A stretch of 64,000 bases of DNA, taken from the NCBI RefSeq assembly GCF_010586825.1, contig NZ_JAAAGB010000001.1, positions 186,001 to 250,000 on the forward strand, read 5' to 3'. How positions within the stretch are numbered: the first letter of the stretch is position 1; every line of letters begins with the position of its first letter. Source of the stretch: Draconibacterium mangrovi (GTDB taxonomy: Bacteria; Bacteroidota; Bacteroidia; Bacteroidales; Prolixibacteraceae). The notes under the pieces were generated by a model. That model was given only the letters and a program-made list of their open reading frames with translations. It made no database searches and had not been told where the DNA came from. Below are positions 44,059-53,234 of the stretch, in pieces. The position numbers were made by a program, and so were the translations under genes.

Positions 44059-45359
44059 TACGAAAAGAAATAAACAGAATTAGCGAAGTTGGTAAAGCAC
44101 TGATTTCGGTTGAAGGAAATCCGGGTGTAGCACTCAACCACGTGGTAGAATTGCTGGAGGCCGGAACCAACCAAAGTCTTTCGTTTGCCAAGGCCATTAA
44201 TATTACCGAAGACTCAACGCGTTTCCAGGTGTTTAACGGAACGCAGGGTTTAAGCACACAAACAAAAATACGCATGCACGAGGTTCCGCTAACTGCAGGT
44301 TTCTCGTACAATATGCTGGGCCGTAGTTTCGATGGTATTGGCGATGTGGCCGACGGTGGCCCGGAAATTATTTTCGACAAATATGTTTCAACGCGTTTAG
44401 ATACCTTAAATCCAACAGTTCGTTTGGTTCCCAAGCAACCACTGTGGACAGGTATCCCGATGATTGATGTATTTAATACGCTGGTAAAATCGCAAAAGAT
44501 TCCAATTTTTGCCGGTCCAACCGAGCCTTACAACCGTTTGCTTTCGCAGATTGCACAGGGCGCACAGGCCGATGTCATTATTTTTGCCGGTATAGGTTTG
44601 AAATTCGACGAGTACCACTACTTCAAGGAGCAGTTGTCGCAGTCGGGTAATATCGATAAAACCATCATGTTTACTCACCTTGCCGGAGACTCGCAGATTA
44701 AAGGCCTTATGTTACCCGATGTGGCATTAAGTGTATCGCGCGAATTTGCCGACCAGGGAAAAGACGTGTTGGTACTGTTAACCGACATGACCAACTGGTC
44801 GAACATTTTGCGTAACGTTGCCAACTACCAGGATCAGATTCCTTCGTTGCAGGGTTATCCGGGTTCGTTGTATTCAGAACTGGCCAAACGTTACGAGGTG
44901 GCTGCCGATATTGAAGGCGCCGGTTCGATAACTATTATCGGGGCAACAACGCTTGAATCGCTTGAAGATCCGGTTCCTGATAATACCGGTTATATTACCG
45001 AGGGACAGTTTTTCCTTGACAATGGCAAGCTAAAACTGGCACGTTCGCTGTCGCGTTTAAAGCAGCAGGTTAACGACACTACCCGAGATGACCACCGCCC
45101 TATTATGACGGCAATGGCATCGTTACTTGCCGATGCTGAAAAAGCATACGAAGCAGCTGAAGTTGGTGCAGCAAACGATACATTCTCGCAAAAACTGCTG
45201 CGTTACCGTGAAGATTTTATCGCAAATATGGAGGAACCATTTGGAGAACCCATTGAGCTGGAAGCCGCATTAGACAAATGCTGGGATATTTTAAAACGAC
45301 ATTTTGAACCAACCGAAACCGGGTTGAGTAAAAAACTGATCGAGCAATATTGGAACTAA
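44055..45359 (+). CDS. atpB: V-type ATPase regulatory subunit B
   Basis: The 434-residue non-catalytic nucleotide-binding subunit. It has the B-type region PIFAGPTEPYNRLLSQIAQGA where a P-loop would be but without a GKT, as expected for subunit B. The motif LVLLTDMTNW and GYPGSLYSELAKRYE are typical. It forms the alternating A3B3 ring with subunit A and contributes the arginine finger region at SLSRLKQQ near the C-terminus. It overlaps subunit A by four bases and is followed 19 bases later by the subunit E gene. Confidence 0.96.
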   Translation: MIRKEINRISEVGKALISVEGNPGVALNHVVELLEAGTNQSLSFAKAINITEDSTRFQVFNGTQGLSTQTKIRMHEVPLTAGFSYNMLGRSFDGIGDVADGGPEIIFDKYVSTRLDTLNPTVRLVPKQPLWTGIPMIDVFNTLVKSQKIPIFAGPTEPYNRLLSQIAQGAQADVIIFAGIGLKFDEYHYFKEQLSQSGNIDKTIMFTHLAGDSQIKGLMLPDVALSVSREFADQGKDVLVLLTDMTNWSNILRNVANYQDQIPSLQGYPGSLYSELAKRYEVAADIEGAGSITIIGATTLESLEDPVPDNTGYITEGQFFLDNGKLKLARSLSRLKQQVNDTTRDDHRPIMTAMASLLADAEKAYEAAEVGAANDTFSQKLLRYREDFIANMEEPFGEPIELEAALDKCWDILKRHFEPTETGLSKKLIEQYWN

Positions 45360-45378
45360 CTACTAATCGGAAAAAGAG

Positions 45379-45984
45379 ATGACAAAAAATAAAGAAAACC
45401 TGGAAGGAATTGTTTCCAAACTAAAAGAGCAGGGTGTTAATGCCGGCGAAGCAGAGAAACAACGCATAATTGAAAATGCAAAGCAGGAAGCCGAAAAACT
45501 GATTGCCGAAGCAAAAGCTACCAGCAAAAAAATTGTTGAAGAGGCTGAAACAAAAGCTTCGCAAGCGGAAAAGAATGCAGAAAAAGCAATTGCACAGGCT
45601 TCGCGCGATATGGTTGAAGCCACAAAAATAACCATCTTAAACCACCTGAAAAAGGTGTTTGGGAAAGAGTGCAAAACTTTATTCCGTCAGGAAGAATACC
45701 TGCAAGAACTGCTAAAAGTTGTGATCGATTCGATTTCAGGAAAAAAATCGATAAAAGTACCGCCGGAGTTGCACAAAGAAATGGAAGCATTTTTATTAAA
45801 AGAAGCACTTCAGGAAGAGGTAACTTTACAACCACTTTCAGCAAGTAAAGCCAAAATAAAAGTAAAATCGACCGACAAAGACGGAATAAGTTTCGTAGTA
45901 AGCTCAAAAGAAATTGAGAGCGGTTTATTTTCCTTACTCAACAAGGATTTAGTTGACCGGATCATTAAAAGCCAGGAGGATTAA
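45379..45984 (+). CDS. atpE: V-type ATPase peripheral-stalk subunit E
   Basis: A 201-residue protein with a long charged coiled coil at about 25-85 (repeats of AEKLIAEAKA and EEAETKASQAEKN type) and a globular alpha/beta C-terminal domain with a final LLNKDLVDRII helix. This is the E subunit that forms the stator stalk holding the A3B3 ring. No gene for a separate G/H partner is seen in the operon; E may dimerise or a partner may be elsewhere. It is separated by two bases from the DUF2764 gene. Confidence 0.88.
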   Translation: MTKNKENLEGIVSKLKEQGVNAGEAEKQRIIENAKQEAEKLIAEAKATSKKIVEEAETKASQAEKNAEKAIAQASRDMVEATKITILNHLKKVFGKECKTLFRQEEYLQELLKVVIDSISGKKSIKVPPELHKEMEAFLLKEALQEEVTLQPLSASKAKIKVKSTDKDGISFVVSSKEIESGLFSLLNKDLVDRIIKSQED

Positions 45985-45986
45985 AT

Positions 45987-46484
45987 ATGTCAAACATGGT
46001 TTATCTTATGACCAGTTTGCCATCGTTGTCCCTGGGAGAGGCACCTCCGATTACAATTGATGAATTTAACGATGACGCAAAACGCCAGCTGTCTACACGA
46101 CATTTCAAGGCGTTGCAATCGGTTGATATTCAGAAATTGGATGCTAAGGTTGGAGTAAAAAGCATTTCCTCGCTTTTAAACAGTATTAAGGAAGATCTTT
46201 CAGAAGTTAGAACGGCCAAAGCGCAAAACCGTCAGCCGAAGCCGGAACGGATGCCGAATTCGTTGCTGCGCGGAAATCCCATGGAGCGCGAGATGAATAT
46301 CTTGCAGTGGCAATGGGAAGAATTGCAGGACATTGAGGCCGGGAAAACATTCACGTTAACGGAAGTTTTGGTGTATAAACTAAAACTTCAGCTGGTGGAA
46401 AGATTGTATTCCTTCGATGAAATTAAGGGTGCCGAAGTATTGGCATCAGTGGTAAATCCGGGGAAAAACAAGGAGGGCAAATAA
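45987..46484 (+). CDS. DUF2764 V-type ATPase operon protein
   Basis: A 165-residue soluble protein starting SNMVYLMTSLPSLSLGEAPP, the typical N-terminus of DUF2764 proteins. These occur only inside this type of V-ATPase operon (Chlamydia, Spirochaetes, Bacteroidetes), where no canonical subunit C gene is found. It may take the place of subunit C, joining the rotor axle to the membrane ring; that is inference from gene content. The stop overlaps the start of subunit D by one base, supporting tight stoichiometric coupling. Confidence 0.8.
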   Translation: MSNMVYLMTSLPSLSLGEAPPITIDEFNDDAKRQLSTRHFKALQSVDIQKLDAKVGVKSISSLLNSIKEDLSEVRTAKAQNRQPKPERMPNSLLRGNPMEREMNILQWQWEELQDIEAGKTFTLTEVLVYKLKLQLVERLYSFDEIKGAEVLASVVNPGKNKEGK

Positions 46485-47092
46485 TGGCAGGTATAAAAAT
46501 AAAATATACAAAAACGGAACGGGCCCGTCAGAAGAAAATTCTGAAGGTATCGGAAAGGATGCTGCCGTTGTTTGAAGCGATGGAAAAATCGTTGATGGCA
46601 ACGATAAATACCATCGCTGAACGGATTGAGCAAATTCGCGAAGAGATTGAAAAGAACCGAAAGGCAGCAGAACCATGGACAGCCGTGATGAGCGACTCGT
46701 GGGTAAACATCAATGAATACATTTCGGTGAATAAAATCATCACCAAAACCATTGATGTGGCCGGAGTTCGTGTTCAGCAGTTCGTTAAGGTTGACTTTAA
46801 CGTAATGCCGGTTAACGACGAAACGCCTTTATGGGTTGACGATGCTATTGAGCTGATGCAGGTACAATTGCAACTGCTGGCCGAAATCGAATGTCTGAAA
46901 GAACAAATCGAACTTTTGGAAGAAGAATTGCTTGATGTGCGTGCTCGGGTAAAACTGTTCGAGAATCGTCGTATTCCGAATGCAAAACTGGCCATCCGTA
47001 AAATTGGTCAGAAGCTGCAGGACGACGAACGTCTTACAATTGCAACGGCGAAAGTGGTTAAAACAAGCAAACAAAAGGAGGGCAGCTTATGA
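46484..47092 (+). CDS. atpD: V-type ATPase rotor subunit D
   Basis: A 202-residue, mostly helical protein. N-terminal YTKTERARQKKILKV and the C-terminal ARVKLFENRRIPNAKLAIRKI helix with KLQDDERL form the antiparallel coiled coil of the central axle; NRRIPN is close to the NALE-type family signature. It rotates within the A3B3 ring. No subunit F gene, the usual partner of D, is in the operon, which is normal for this operon class. Its stop overlaps the subunit I start by four bases. Confidence 0.93.
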   Translation: MAGIKIKYTKTERARQKKILKVSERMLPLFEAMEKSLMATINTIAERIEQIREEIEKNRKAAEPWTAVMSDSWVNINEYISVNKIITKTIDVAGVRVQQFVKVDFNVMPVNDETPLWVDDAIELMQVQLQLLAEIECLKEQIELLEEELLDVRARVKLFENRRIPNAKLAIRKIGQKLQDDERLTIATAKVVKTSKQKEGSL

Positions 47093-48924
47093 TAGCAGAA
47101 ATGAAGAAACTGATGCTGTTTATGCCCGACTCAGCCGATGATATTGATGCCGAGCTTACCGCTTTGGGAGAGCTTGGAGTGTTACACATTGCGCCTTTGC
47201 AACCGGCAAAACACGAATCGATTGAACGTGTTGATGCCCGGATAAAACAGCTCAAAAATGCCATCGAGGTTCTGAATCAATACGATAATGAGCAGTATTC
47301 CGGCCAAAAAAATGAGGAAATTCCGGATTACTCGAAACTGGAACGGGGAGCGGTTTTTCTGATGGAAAAGGTGCTGGATGCTGAAAACCACCGACTGGAA
47401 CTGGAAAATATTAAACTCAACCTAACCAGCGACATAAGGTGGTTCGAGAATTGGGGAAATATTACCCTAAAGGATATTAAAGACCTCAACGATAAAGGAA
47501 TTTGGATAAAAACCTATCTGCTTGACGACAAGGACTTAAAAAAAGTATCCGATCGTGATGACATACAGGTTGTTGGCAAATTCTCGGATCTGAACCAGGT
47601 TATTTTATTAACCAAGGATGCCGGCGAACGGTTGCTGGATATGGAAGCACTACCATTTCCGCAGAATGAGTTGGAAAACGCAAAAGAATTATTAGCAGCA
47701 ACCATTAAGGACCTGGAAAGTAACAAGGAGTTTTTACTTCAGCTACGCGAACAGAAAGCTGTATTGGTAGACGGCTTAAAAGAACGCTTGCGTCGTTATG
47801 ATGTTCGTAATGTGCAGTTTGGAGGTTTGGCTGTGGATAAACACGTACGTTTCTGGAAAGGTTTTATTCCGCTGGAACACGTTGACGAATTTATCGAAAC
47901 AGCTGAAAAACGTCATTGGGGTTATGTGATTGAGGATCCTTTACCGGAAGAAGAGGAAGAGGTCCCTACCCTTGTGCGAACACCAAAATGGGCACAACGC
48001 ATTCAGCCGGTTATGGATTTTATGGGTCTGGTTCCGGGCTACAAGGAAATGGATGTTTCCCGGGTATTTATGGTATTCTTTACCTTTTTTACCGGAATTT
48101 TGGTAGGTGATGCCGGATATGGCCTGGTATTCTTGCTGATCACCTTTTTGGCACACCGGAAGAAAAAATTCGCCAAACAGATTGAGTTTGGGTTGATCTA
48201 TACACTTTCGGTGTCGATTATGTTTTGGGGTGTGTTAACCGGAACCTATTTCGGATCGGAAGCAATTGCCGAACTACCGGTGCTGCGCAGCTTAAAAATT
48301 GATGCACTGGCCAGCTTTGGTGGCGACAACCTGATTATTCAGAAAATCATGTTCCTTATCGGAGCTGTTCACCTAACGGTCGGTCACCTGCAGGTTGCAT
48401 GGAAGTTCAATAACAGCGTAAGGGCCATTGCGCAATTCGGCTGGATAGCTATTATCTGGGGCTTATACCTCATTGTAAACCAAATGGTACTGGGCATTGA
48501 AGCTCCGGGCTTAATGGTTTGGCTGTTTATTGGAGGCGCACTGCTTGTGGCTTTGTTCTCAAAACCGGGAACAAGCTTCTTTAAAGGCATGCTTTCATCT
48601 ATTGGTAATTTGCCACTCAGCATAATCAACGGTTTTTCCGACATTATCTCGTACATCCGGCTTTATGCAGTTGGTCTGTCAACCGTTTTAATGGCAGCAA
48701 GTTTTAACCAAATGGCAATTGGCGACGGTATTACCACTGTTGCGTCCGGAATTGGAGCGGTGCTGGTTTTAATCTTAGGGCACGGTTTGAATATGATTCT
48801 GGCGGCAATGGCAGTGCTGGTTCATGGTGTACGCTTAAACATGCTCGAATACGCCGGGCACGCCGAAGTTGAGTTTTCAGGAAATGAATATAAACCCTTC
48901 AATTTGAAGGACAACAAACAATAA
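47089..48924 (+). CDS. atpI: V-type ATPase membrane subunit I (a-subunit)
   Basis: A 611-residue protein with a cytoplasmic N-terminal half (about 1-320) containing two coiled-coil arms and a membrane half with about seven to eight spans from residue 325 on. The essential arginine that faces the K ring is Arg524 in SYIRLYAVGLS. The segment VFMVFFTFFTGILVGDAGYG begins the membrane part. Together with subunit K it forms the ion channel. It overlaps subunit D by four bases and is followed by subunit K after 21 bases. Confidence 0.95.
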   Translation: MIAEMKKLMLFMPDSADDIDAELTALGELGVLHIAPLQPAKHESIERVDARIKQLKNAIEVLNQYDNEQYSGQKNEEIPDYSKLERGAVFLMEKVLDAENHRLELENIKLNLTSDIRWFENWGNITLKDIKDLNDKGIWIKTYLLDDKDLKKVSDRDDIQVVGKFSDLNQVILLTKDAGERLLDMEALPFPQNELENAKELLAATIKDLESNKEFLLQLREQKAVLVDGLKERLRRYDVRNVQFGGLAVDKHVRFWKGFIPLEHVDEFIETAEKRHWGYVIEDPLPEEEEEVPTLVRTPKWAQRIQPVMDFMGLVPGYKEMDVSRVFMVFFTFFTGILVGDAGYGLVFLLITFLAHRKKKFAKQIEFGLIYTLSVSIMFWGVLTGTYFGSEAIAELPVLRSLKIDALASFGGDNLIIQKIMFLIGAVHLTVGHLQVAWKFNNSVRAIAQFGWIAIIWGLYLIVNQMVLGIEAPGLMVWLFIGGALLVALFSKPGTSFFKGMLSSIGNLPLSIINGFSDIISYIRLYAVGLSTVLMAASFNQMAIGDGITTVASGIGAVLVLILGHGLNMILAAMAVLVHGVRLNMLEYAGHAEVEFSGNEYKPFNLKDNKQ

Positions 48925-48945
48925 AATTTTTAAAATAGTATAAAA

Positions 48946-49416
48946 ATGACTTTAACAACAATTTTAGCAACAACAGTTACAGGCTTTGGCGGACACGCTA
49001 TTGCTCTGGGTATTGCAGGTGTAGGTTCAGCAATTGGAACCGGTATTGCAGGCATGGGAGCTTTAGGGCTTTGGAAACAATCGATCAGAGATAAGAAAAA
49101 ACTTCCTTCGCTGGCTTTGGCAATGGTAGGTATGCCATTAAGCCAGGTAATTTATGGTATGATTTTTATGAATTCGATGATAGGTGCAAACCTGAGTCCC
49201 GACAGTTATACCAATCAGATGATCTGGGCATTTTTTGTAGGTATCGCCATTGCTGCCTCTGCAATTATGCAGGGTCGTGTTGGTGCTGCAGCTTGTGCCA
49301 ACCTGGCTGTTGATGATAAACAAGGTTCGGGTATGTACATTGCAGCCATGGGTATCATCGAAACTGTTGCACTTCTTGCCATGGTATTTGGTATGGGAGG
49401 CATTCCGAGTGCTTAA
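48946..49416 (+). CDS. atpK: V-type ATPase proteolipid subunit K, probable Na+ type
   Basis: A 156-residue proteolipid with four hydrophobic helices (two fused hairpins), the rotor-ring subunit. Ion-binding residues seem conserved with the Na+-coupled Enterococcus hirae NtpK: Pro64, Ser66 and Gln67 in MPLSQVIYG, Gln109 in MQGRVGAAA, and Glu139 in GIIETVALL. The Gln pair is typical of Na+ binding, so a sodium-pumping or sodium-driven enzyme is likely; this is inference from motif likeness. It is the last gene of the operon and is followed by a strong terminator. Confidence 0.93.
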   Translation: MTLTTILATTVTGFGGHAIALGIAGVGSAIGTGIAGMGALGLWKQSIRDKKKLPSLALAMVGMPLSQVIYGMIFMNSMIGANLSPDSYTNQMIWAFFVGIAIAASAIMQGRVGAAACANLAVDDKQGSGMYIAAMGIIETVALLAMVFGMGGIPSA

Positions 49417-49445
49417 TAATACGCAAAGCATGACACTATAATATT

Positions 49446-49480
49446 CCCCCGCTGTTTTTCGGCGGGGGATTTTATTTTAT
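49446..49480 (+). terminator. Terminator of the V-type ATPase operon
   Basis: CCCCCGC (49446-49452) pairs with GCGGGGG (49462-49468) around a short T-rich loop and is followed by ATTTTATTTTAT. It lies 30 bases after the subunit K stop. Confidence 0.88.
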
Positions 49481-49533
49481 ATATGTAAATACAATTGAAT
49501 ATCTTTATCAAAAGAAATCGTTGAATTTACTAG

Positions 49534-50772
49534 ATGAGTTTAAAAATATTATTTCGCGGAAGGGTCTTATTGGCCATTATAATATTCACAACAATAACCT
49601 GTACCGGAATTATTTACACCTCCATAAAAAGTTTGCGTCTCGATCGCGAACACCTTTTATTACTGGAACTATCAAAAAACATCGACCTCGAAATTTCTCA
49701 CAGCCGAATATTTCTGGATGACTACCTTTTACTAAACGACTCTCCAAAAAAATCTACAATTTTAAACTGTTTCACGAACACCAATACATACATCTCCTCA
49801 CTCGATTCACTTATTTCAGAAAAATATAAAGGAAGCCGCGAAGCCATACTTCGACAATCGCTTGAAGAAGTTGCCATACAAGTAAAACGGTTACAGAATA
49901 ATGTATTAGCAATACTTGAAAATAATGCGGAGGGTTTTAACGAATCACTATTAAATGAATACCGCGATTTTCAGCTTTCGTACCAGCAACTGGACAGAAA
50001 GATTCATGATTATATCTTGCGCGAAAATACCGGATTCAGACAACGGGTATTTACGCTGGTGCTGCTAACCTTTTTTCTGTTGGTGGTATGTATATTTTTA
50101 ATCTACCGAATAATCAATTCGTATAACGCTATTGAAAAACAACAGGCACTCAGAGCTCTTGAAGTTGAATACAAAGAACGAAAAAGAATTGCGGCTGACC
50201 TGCACGACGGACTGGGTTCAATACTTTCTAGCATTGCTCTTTTCATAAAATTAATCGAAAAAGACTGCACAAATAATGCAGAAAACAAAAGTCTGGTTCA
50301 GGTTAAGGAACTGTCGGGAATTGCTTTGGAAAACCTGGAGGCTACAATAAACAACTTAAATCCATCAATCCTTAATAAATACGGTTTAATAAAATCGCTT
50401 GAAATACTCTGCGACAAAATAAACGATATTGGAGAAGTTTCCTGCGTGGTAAATTCAACAAATTCTGAAATCAAGTTAGATCAGAATATGGAACTAAACG
50501 TGTACCGTATTTGTAACGAACTGATCAACAACACCCTTAAACACGCCGGTGCTTCAAAATTGTATATCGACATTCAACAAATTAAAAAGACAGTGGTTAT
50601 AATTTATCGCGACAACGGGAAAGGATTTAATCCCGAGCTTATTTATACATCAGACGAAGAAAAAATGGGACTGCGAAATATTATCAACCGCATTGAGTCG
50701 TTTGGAGGTAAATACGAAATTAACACCGGCGAAGGAAAGGGCGTAGAAATAAAGCTAAGTTTCATGATATAA
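49534..50772 (+). CDS. Sensor histidine kinase, NarL/DegS (HisKA_3) type
   Basis: A 412-residue membrane kinase. Two membrane helices (about 10-30 and 170-192) flank a helical periplasmic sensor of about 140 residues. The dimerisation/phospho-acceptor domain has KRIAADLHDGLGS with His224, the HisKA_3 signature. The ATPase domain shows ELINNTLKHAGAS (N box) and YRDNGKGFN (G1), ending GEGKGVEIKLSF. The ligand is not known. It is transcribed with the response regulator ten bases downstream. Position next to the V-ATPase and envelope genes gives no firm hint of targets. Confidence 0.92.
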   Translation: MSLKILFRGRVLLAIIIFTTITCTGIIYTSIKSLRLDREHLLLLELSKNIDLEISHSRIFLDDYLLLNDSPKKSTILNCFTNTNTYISSLDSLISEKYKGSREAILRQSLEEVAIQVKRLQNNVLAILENNAEGFNESLLNEYRDFQLSYQQLDRKIHDYILRENTGFRQRVFTLVLLTFFLLVVCIFLIYRIINSYNAIEKQQALRALEVEYKERKRIAADLHDGLGSILSSIALFIKLIEKDCTNNAENKSLVQVKELSGIALENLEATINNLNPSILNKYGLIKSLEILCDKINDIGEVSCVVNSTNSEIKLDQNMELNVYRICNELINNTLKHAGASKLYIDIQQIKKTVVIIYRDNGKGFNPELIYTSDEEKMGLRNIINRIESFGGKYEINTGEGKGVEIKLSFMI

Positions 50773-50781
50773 TTCACGAAC

Positions 50782-51435
50782 ATGGAGAACACAAACATTA
50801 TAATCGTTGACGACCACAAAATTTTTAGAGATGGTTTGATAATGCTGTTAAGCAATTTCAATTTTGTAACGGTTGTGGGCGAAGCTGCCAATGGTGAAGA
50901 ATTTCTGGAACTTATTGAAGATGTAGAACCCGATATTGTTTTAATGGACATTAACATGCCAAAAATGAATGGCATTGAAGCCACAAAACATGCACTCAAA
51001 AAATATCCTGAGTTGAAGGTAATTGCACTTACTTCTTTTGCCGACGATGAATATATAGAGCAGATGATTTCGGCCGGCGTGGAAGGTTACATGCTAAAAC
51101 GCTCGGATATTGAAGATTTTGAGAAGGCCATAAAAAAAGTAGCCGATGGCGGAAGTTACTTCTCTGCAGAAATCATTAAAGTAATTTCGCGCAATTTATA
51201 CAAAGACAAAGAGCGTAAGTCGGGCGAGCAACTACTTGATAAATTTACTTCGCGCGAGAAAGAAATCCTGAATCTGATTTGTAAAGGCCTAAACAACGAA
51301 CAAATTGCCGAATTAATTCATTTAAGCCCAAAAACGGTGGAGAAACACAAAAGCAACCTTTTCCAAAAAACAGAAACTTTCAATACTGTTAACCTTGTAA
51401 TTTACGCGTTTAAAAATCAGCTTATTTCGCTGTAA
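50782..51435 (+). CDS. NarL/FixJ-type response regulator
   Basis: A 217-residue DNA-binding regulator. The receiver domain has the acidic pair in IVDDHK, phospho-acceptor Asp56 in VLMDINMPKMNG, Thr/Ser in ALTSFAD and Lys in MLKRSD. The C-terminal LuxR-type helix-turn-helix (about 150-215) shows FTSREKEILNLICKGLNNEQIAELIHLSPKTVEKH in essence, including the usual KTVEKHKSNL recognition helix. It should be phosphorylated by the adjacent kinase. Targets unknown. Confidence 0.93.
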   Translation: MENTNIIIVDDHKIFRDGLIMLLSNFNFVTVVGEAANGEEFLELIEDVEPDIVLMDINMPKMNGIEATKHALKKYPELKVIALTSFADDEYIEQMISAGVEGYMLKRSDIEDFEKAIKKVADGGSYFSAEIIKVISRNLYKDKERKSGEQLLDKFTSREKEILNLICKGLNNEQIAELIHLSPKTVEKHKSNLFQKTETFNTVNLVIYAFKNQLISL

Positions 51436-51484
51436 CAACCCGTTATCCTGTCAAAGAAAAAACAGCAAGTCCAAACTTCTGAGC

Positions 51485-51518
51485 AAAAAGAAAGCTGCTC
51501 TTTAAAAGAACAGCTTTC
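51485..51518 (-). terminator. Terminator between response regulator and OmpA-family gene
   Basis: GAAAGCTG (51490-51497) and CAGCTTTC (51511-51518) form an 8-base stem extended by TCTT/AAGA inside. On the minus strand it is followed by TTTTTG, so it ends the OmpA-family transcript; it may also stop the plus-strand regulator transcript. Confidence 0.75.
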
Positions 51519-51544
51519 AGATGATTGGTATATATTACTTAATA

Positions 51545-53089
51545 CTAATTTCCATTCATTTCAAGAATCGTAAATTCTGTTCTACGGTTTTTACGATGAT
51601 CTTCTTTTGAACAAGCAACACCATCATCGCAATGGTTTACTAACTGCGATTCGCCATATCCCTTAGCTGTAATCCTGTCCTCATCTATACCTTTGCTTAC
51701 GATATATCCAACTGCTGAATCTGAACGTTTCTGACTCAGGATTTGGTTATATGCATCACTACCACGACAGTCGGTGTGCGATCCCAATTCAACTTTCCAG
51801 TCAGGATTATCCTGCATAACTTTTACTAACTTATCCAGCTCAACTTCTGATGCAGGTAAAATATTCCATTTGTCGAAGTCGTAATAAATATTTTCCATAA
51901 CGAACTTCTGTTTAACTTCAACTTTTTCAACCCATAAGGTATCGCGAACTACACCAAAAGGTCTTCCAACTGTAGTAATTGTTTTCGAATCGTTCATATA
52001 GCCATCAATATTACTGGCTACAGGATAGCTTTTGCCTCCTTCCAATTCTTTCTTAAATACAGTACCCGCAATCAACTCGGCAACGCCGTCAAATATAATA
52101 TTTGCATCTTCCATCGGCTCCATTGTCTTTCTATCCATAACCACCAATTCAAGATGGTATAAACCTTCAATCAGAACCTTATAAATATCGTCGCTACCCA
52201 TTCCTCCTTCTTTGTTCGAGCAATAGTAACCAACTTCTTCATCAGGATGAATTACAAAACCAAAATCATCTCCTCCAGAGTTTAATTCGGTCAATTCGGC
52301 AACTCCGCTTATGTTATCGCCAAACAACCCAACATTGTAGATATTAAGATCATCCCCGGCACCTCTTCCATTTGATGCAAAAATCAGGAATTTGCCTTTA
52401 TGAATAAACGGGAACATTTCGTCTTTATCGGTATTTACTGCGCTGCCCATGTTTTGCATTTCGCCCCAGGTTCCGTTTGTGCGAACCGCCCTGTAAATAT
52501 CTGTTCCTCCGAGCCCCTTTTCAGGAATATCTGAAACAAAATACAAGGTATCGCCCGTAACGGTAACGCTTGGGTGTCCTACCGAATAAGCCGGATCGTT
52601 ATATGGCAACTCTCCAGTTTTCTGCCACTCGCCATCAATCTTTTTGGCAATGATAATTTTCAAACGGATATCTGCCTTTTGATAAACTTTATTTCGAACT
52701 TCGGGATTTTCGAAATTACTTAATGTTATAAAAAGCTCTCCCGTTGCCTCGCAGTATGAAACGGGGCCTGCATGATAACCTTCGCTTGCCTCAGCCAGCT
52801 CAGCACTTTTACCCGATTTTACATTACCTTTCGCGTCTGTAGGAGTTGAATACAGATTATAATAGATTTTCTTTGTTGACCCACTATTTAACTTTTCAAT
52901 CTCTTCATCGGTATAAGCCGAATACCAAAGTTCATCGCCCACGAAACCAGGGCCAAAATCACTTTGTGTTGTGTTTAGGTTGGTCTTCTCTGCTTCGAGC
53001 TTGACCATTTTTTTAAAATAAACACATTCTTGCTGAGCAAAAACCAACATTGGTACAAATGCAAAAAGAAAAAGTAGTAATCTTTTCAT
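51545..53089 (-). CDS. OmpA-family outer-membrane protein with PD40 repeats
   Basis: A 514-residue envelope protein with a signal peptide (MKRLLLFLFAFVPMLVFAQ). The middle (about 90-310) contains PD40/WD40-like repeats (VGHPSVTVTGDTLYFVSD, MFPFIHKGKFLIFASNG, FVIHPDEEVGYYCSN) and then a carboxypeptidase-regulatory-like sandwich (about 313-375). The C-terminal OmpA domain (about 395-514) has the peptidoglycan-binding pattern VELGSHTDCRGSDAYNQ and KRSDSAVGYI, with NRRTEF near the end. It probably links the outer membrane to peptidoglycan; related proteins occur with T9SS and gliding components (PorE-like), which is only a possibility here. Confidence 0.9.
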   Translation of the reverse strand: MKRLLLFLFAFVPMLVFAQQECVYFKKMVKLEAEKTNLNTTQSDFGPGFVGDELWYSAYTDEEIEKLNSGSTKKIYYNLYSTPTDAKGNVKSGKSAELAEASEGYHAGPVSYCEATGELFITLSNFENPEVRNKVYQKADIRLKIIIAKKIDGEWQKTGELPYNDPAYSVGHPSVTVTGDTLYFVSDIPEKGLGGTDIYRAVRTNGTWGEMQNMGSAVNTDKDEMFPFIHKGKFLIFASNGRGAGDDLNIYNVGLFGDNISGVAELTELNSGGDDFGFVIHPDEEVGYYCSNKEGGMGSDDIYKVLIEGLYHLELVVMDRKTMEPMEDANIIFDGVAELIAGTVFKKELEGGKSYPVASNIDGYMNDSKTITTVGRPFGVVRDTLWVEKVEVKQKFVMENIYYDFDKWNILPASEVELDKLVKVMQDNPDWKVELGSHTDCRGSDAYNQILSQKRSDSAVGYIVSKGIDEDRITAKGYGESQLVNHCDDGVACSKEDHRKNRRTEFTILEMNGN

Positions 53090-53145
53090 AATTATTTGAA
53101 TTTAGGATTTTCAGAAATTTTGTTCAATATTATACATATAAAATA

Positions 53146-53169
53146 TTAAGAAAGCATCCGGCTTCTTAA
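53146..53169 (-). terminator. Possible terminator downstream of rlmD
   Basis: On the minus strand TTAAGAAGC and GCTTTCTTAA form a stem with one bulged A, followed by TATTTTATA. The T run is weak and the distance to the rlmD stop is about 65 bases, so support is modest. Confidence 0.35.
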
Positions 53170-53234
53170 TACGACCCTTATTTTTGCAACTTTTAATTGC
53201 ATTTAGAGACACCAAGTTAGGCTATTTTATGTAA

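Noticed and set aside
49534-51435. Dedicated regulator of the polysaccharide locus
   Set aside because: It is a NarL-type pair over 20 kb away with no periplasmic sugar-sensor domain like those of hybrid two-component systems.
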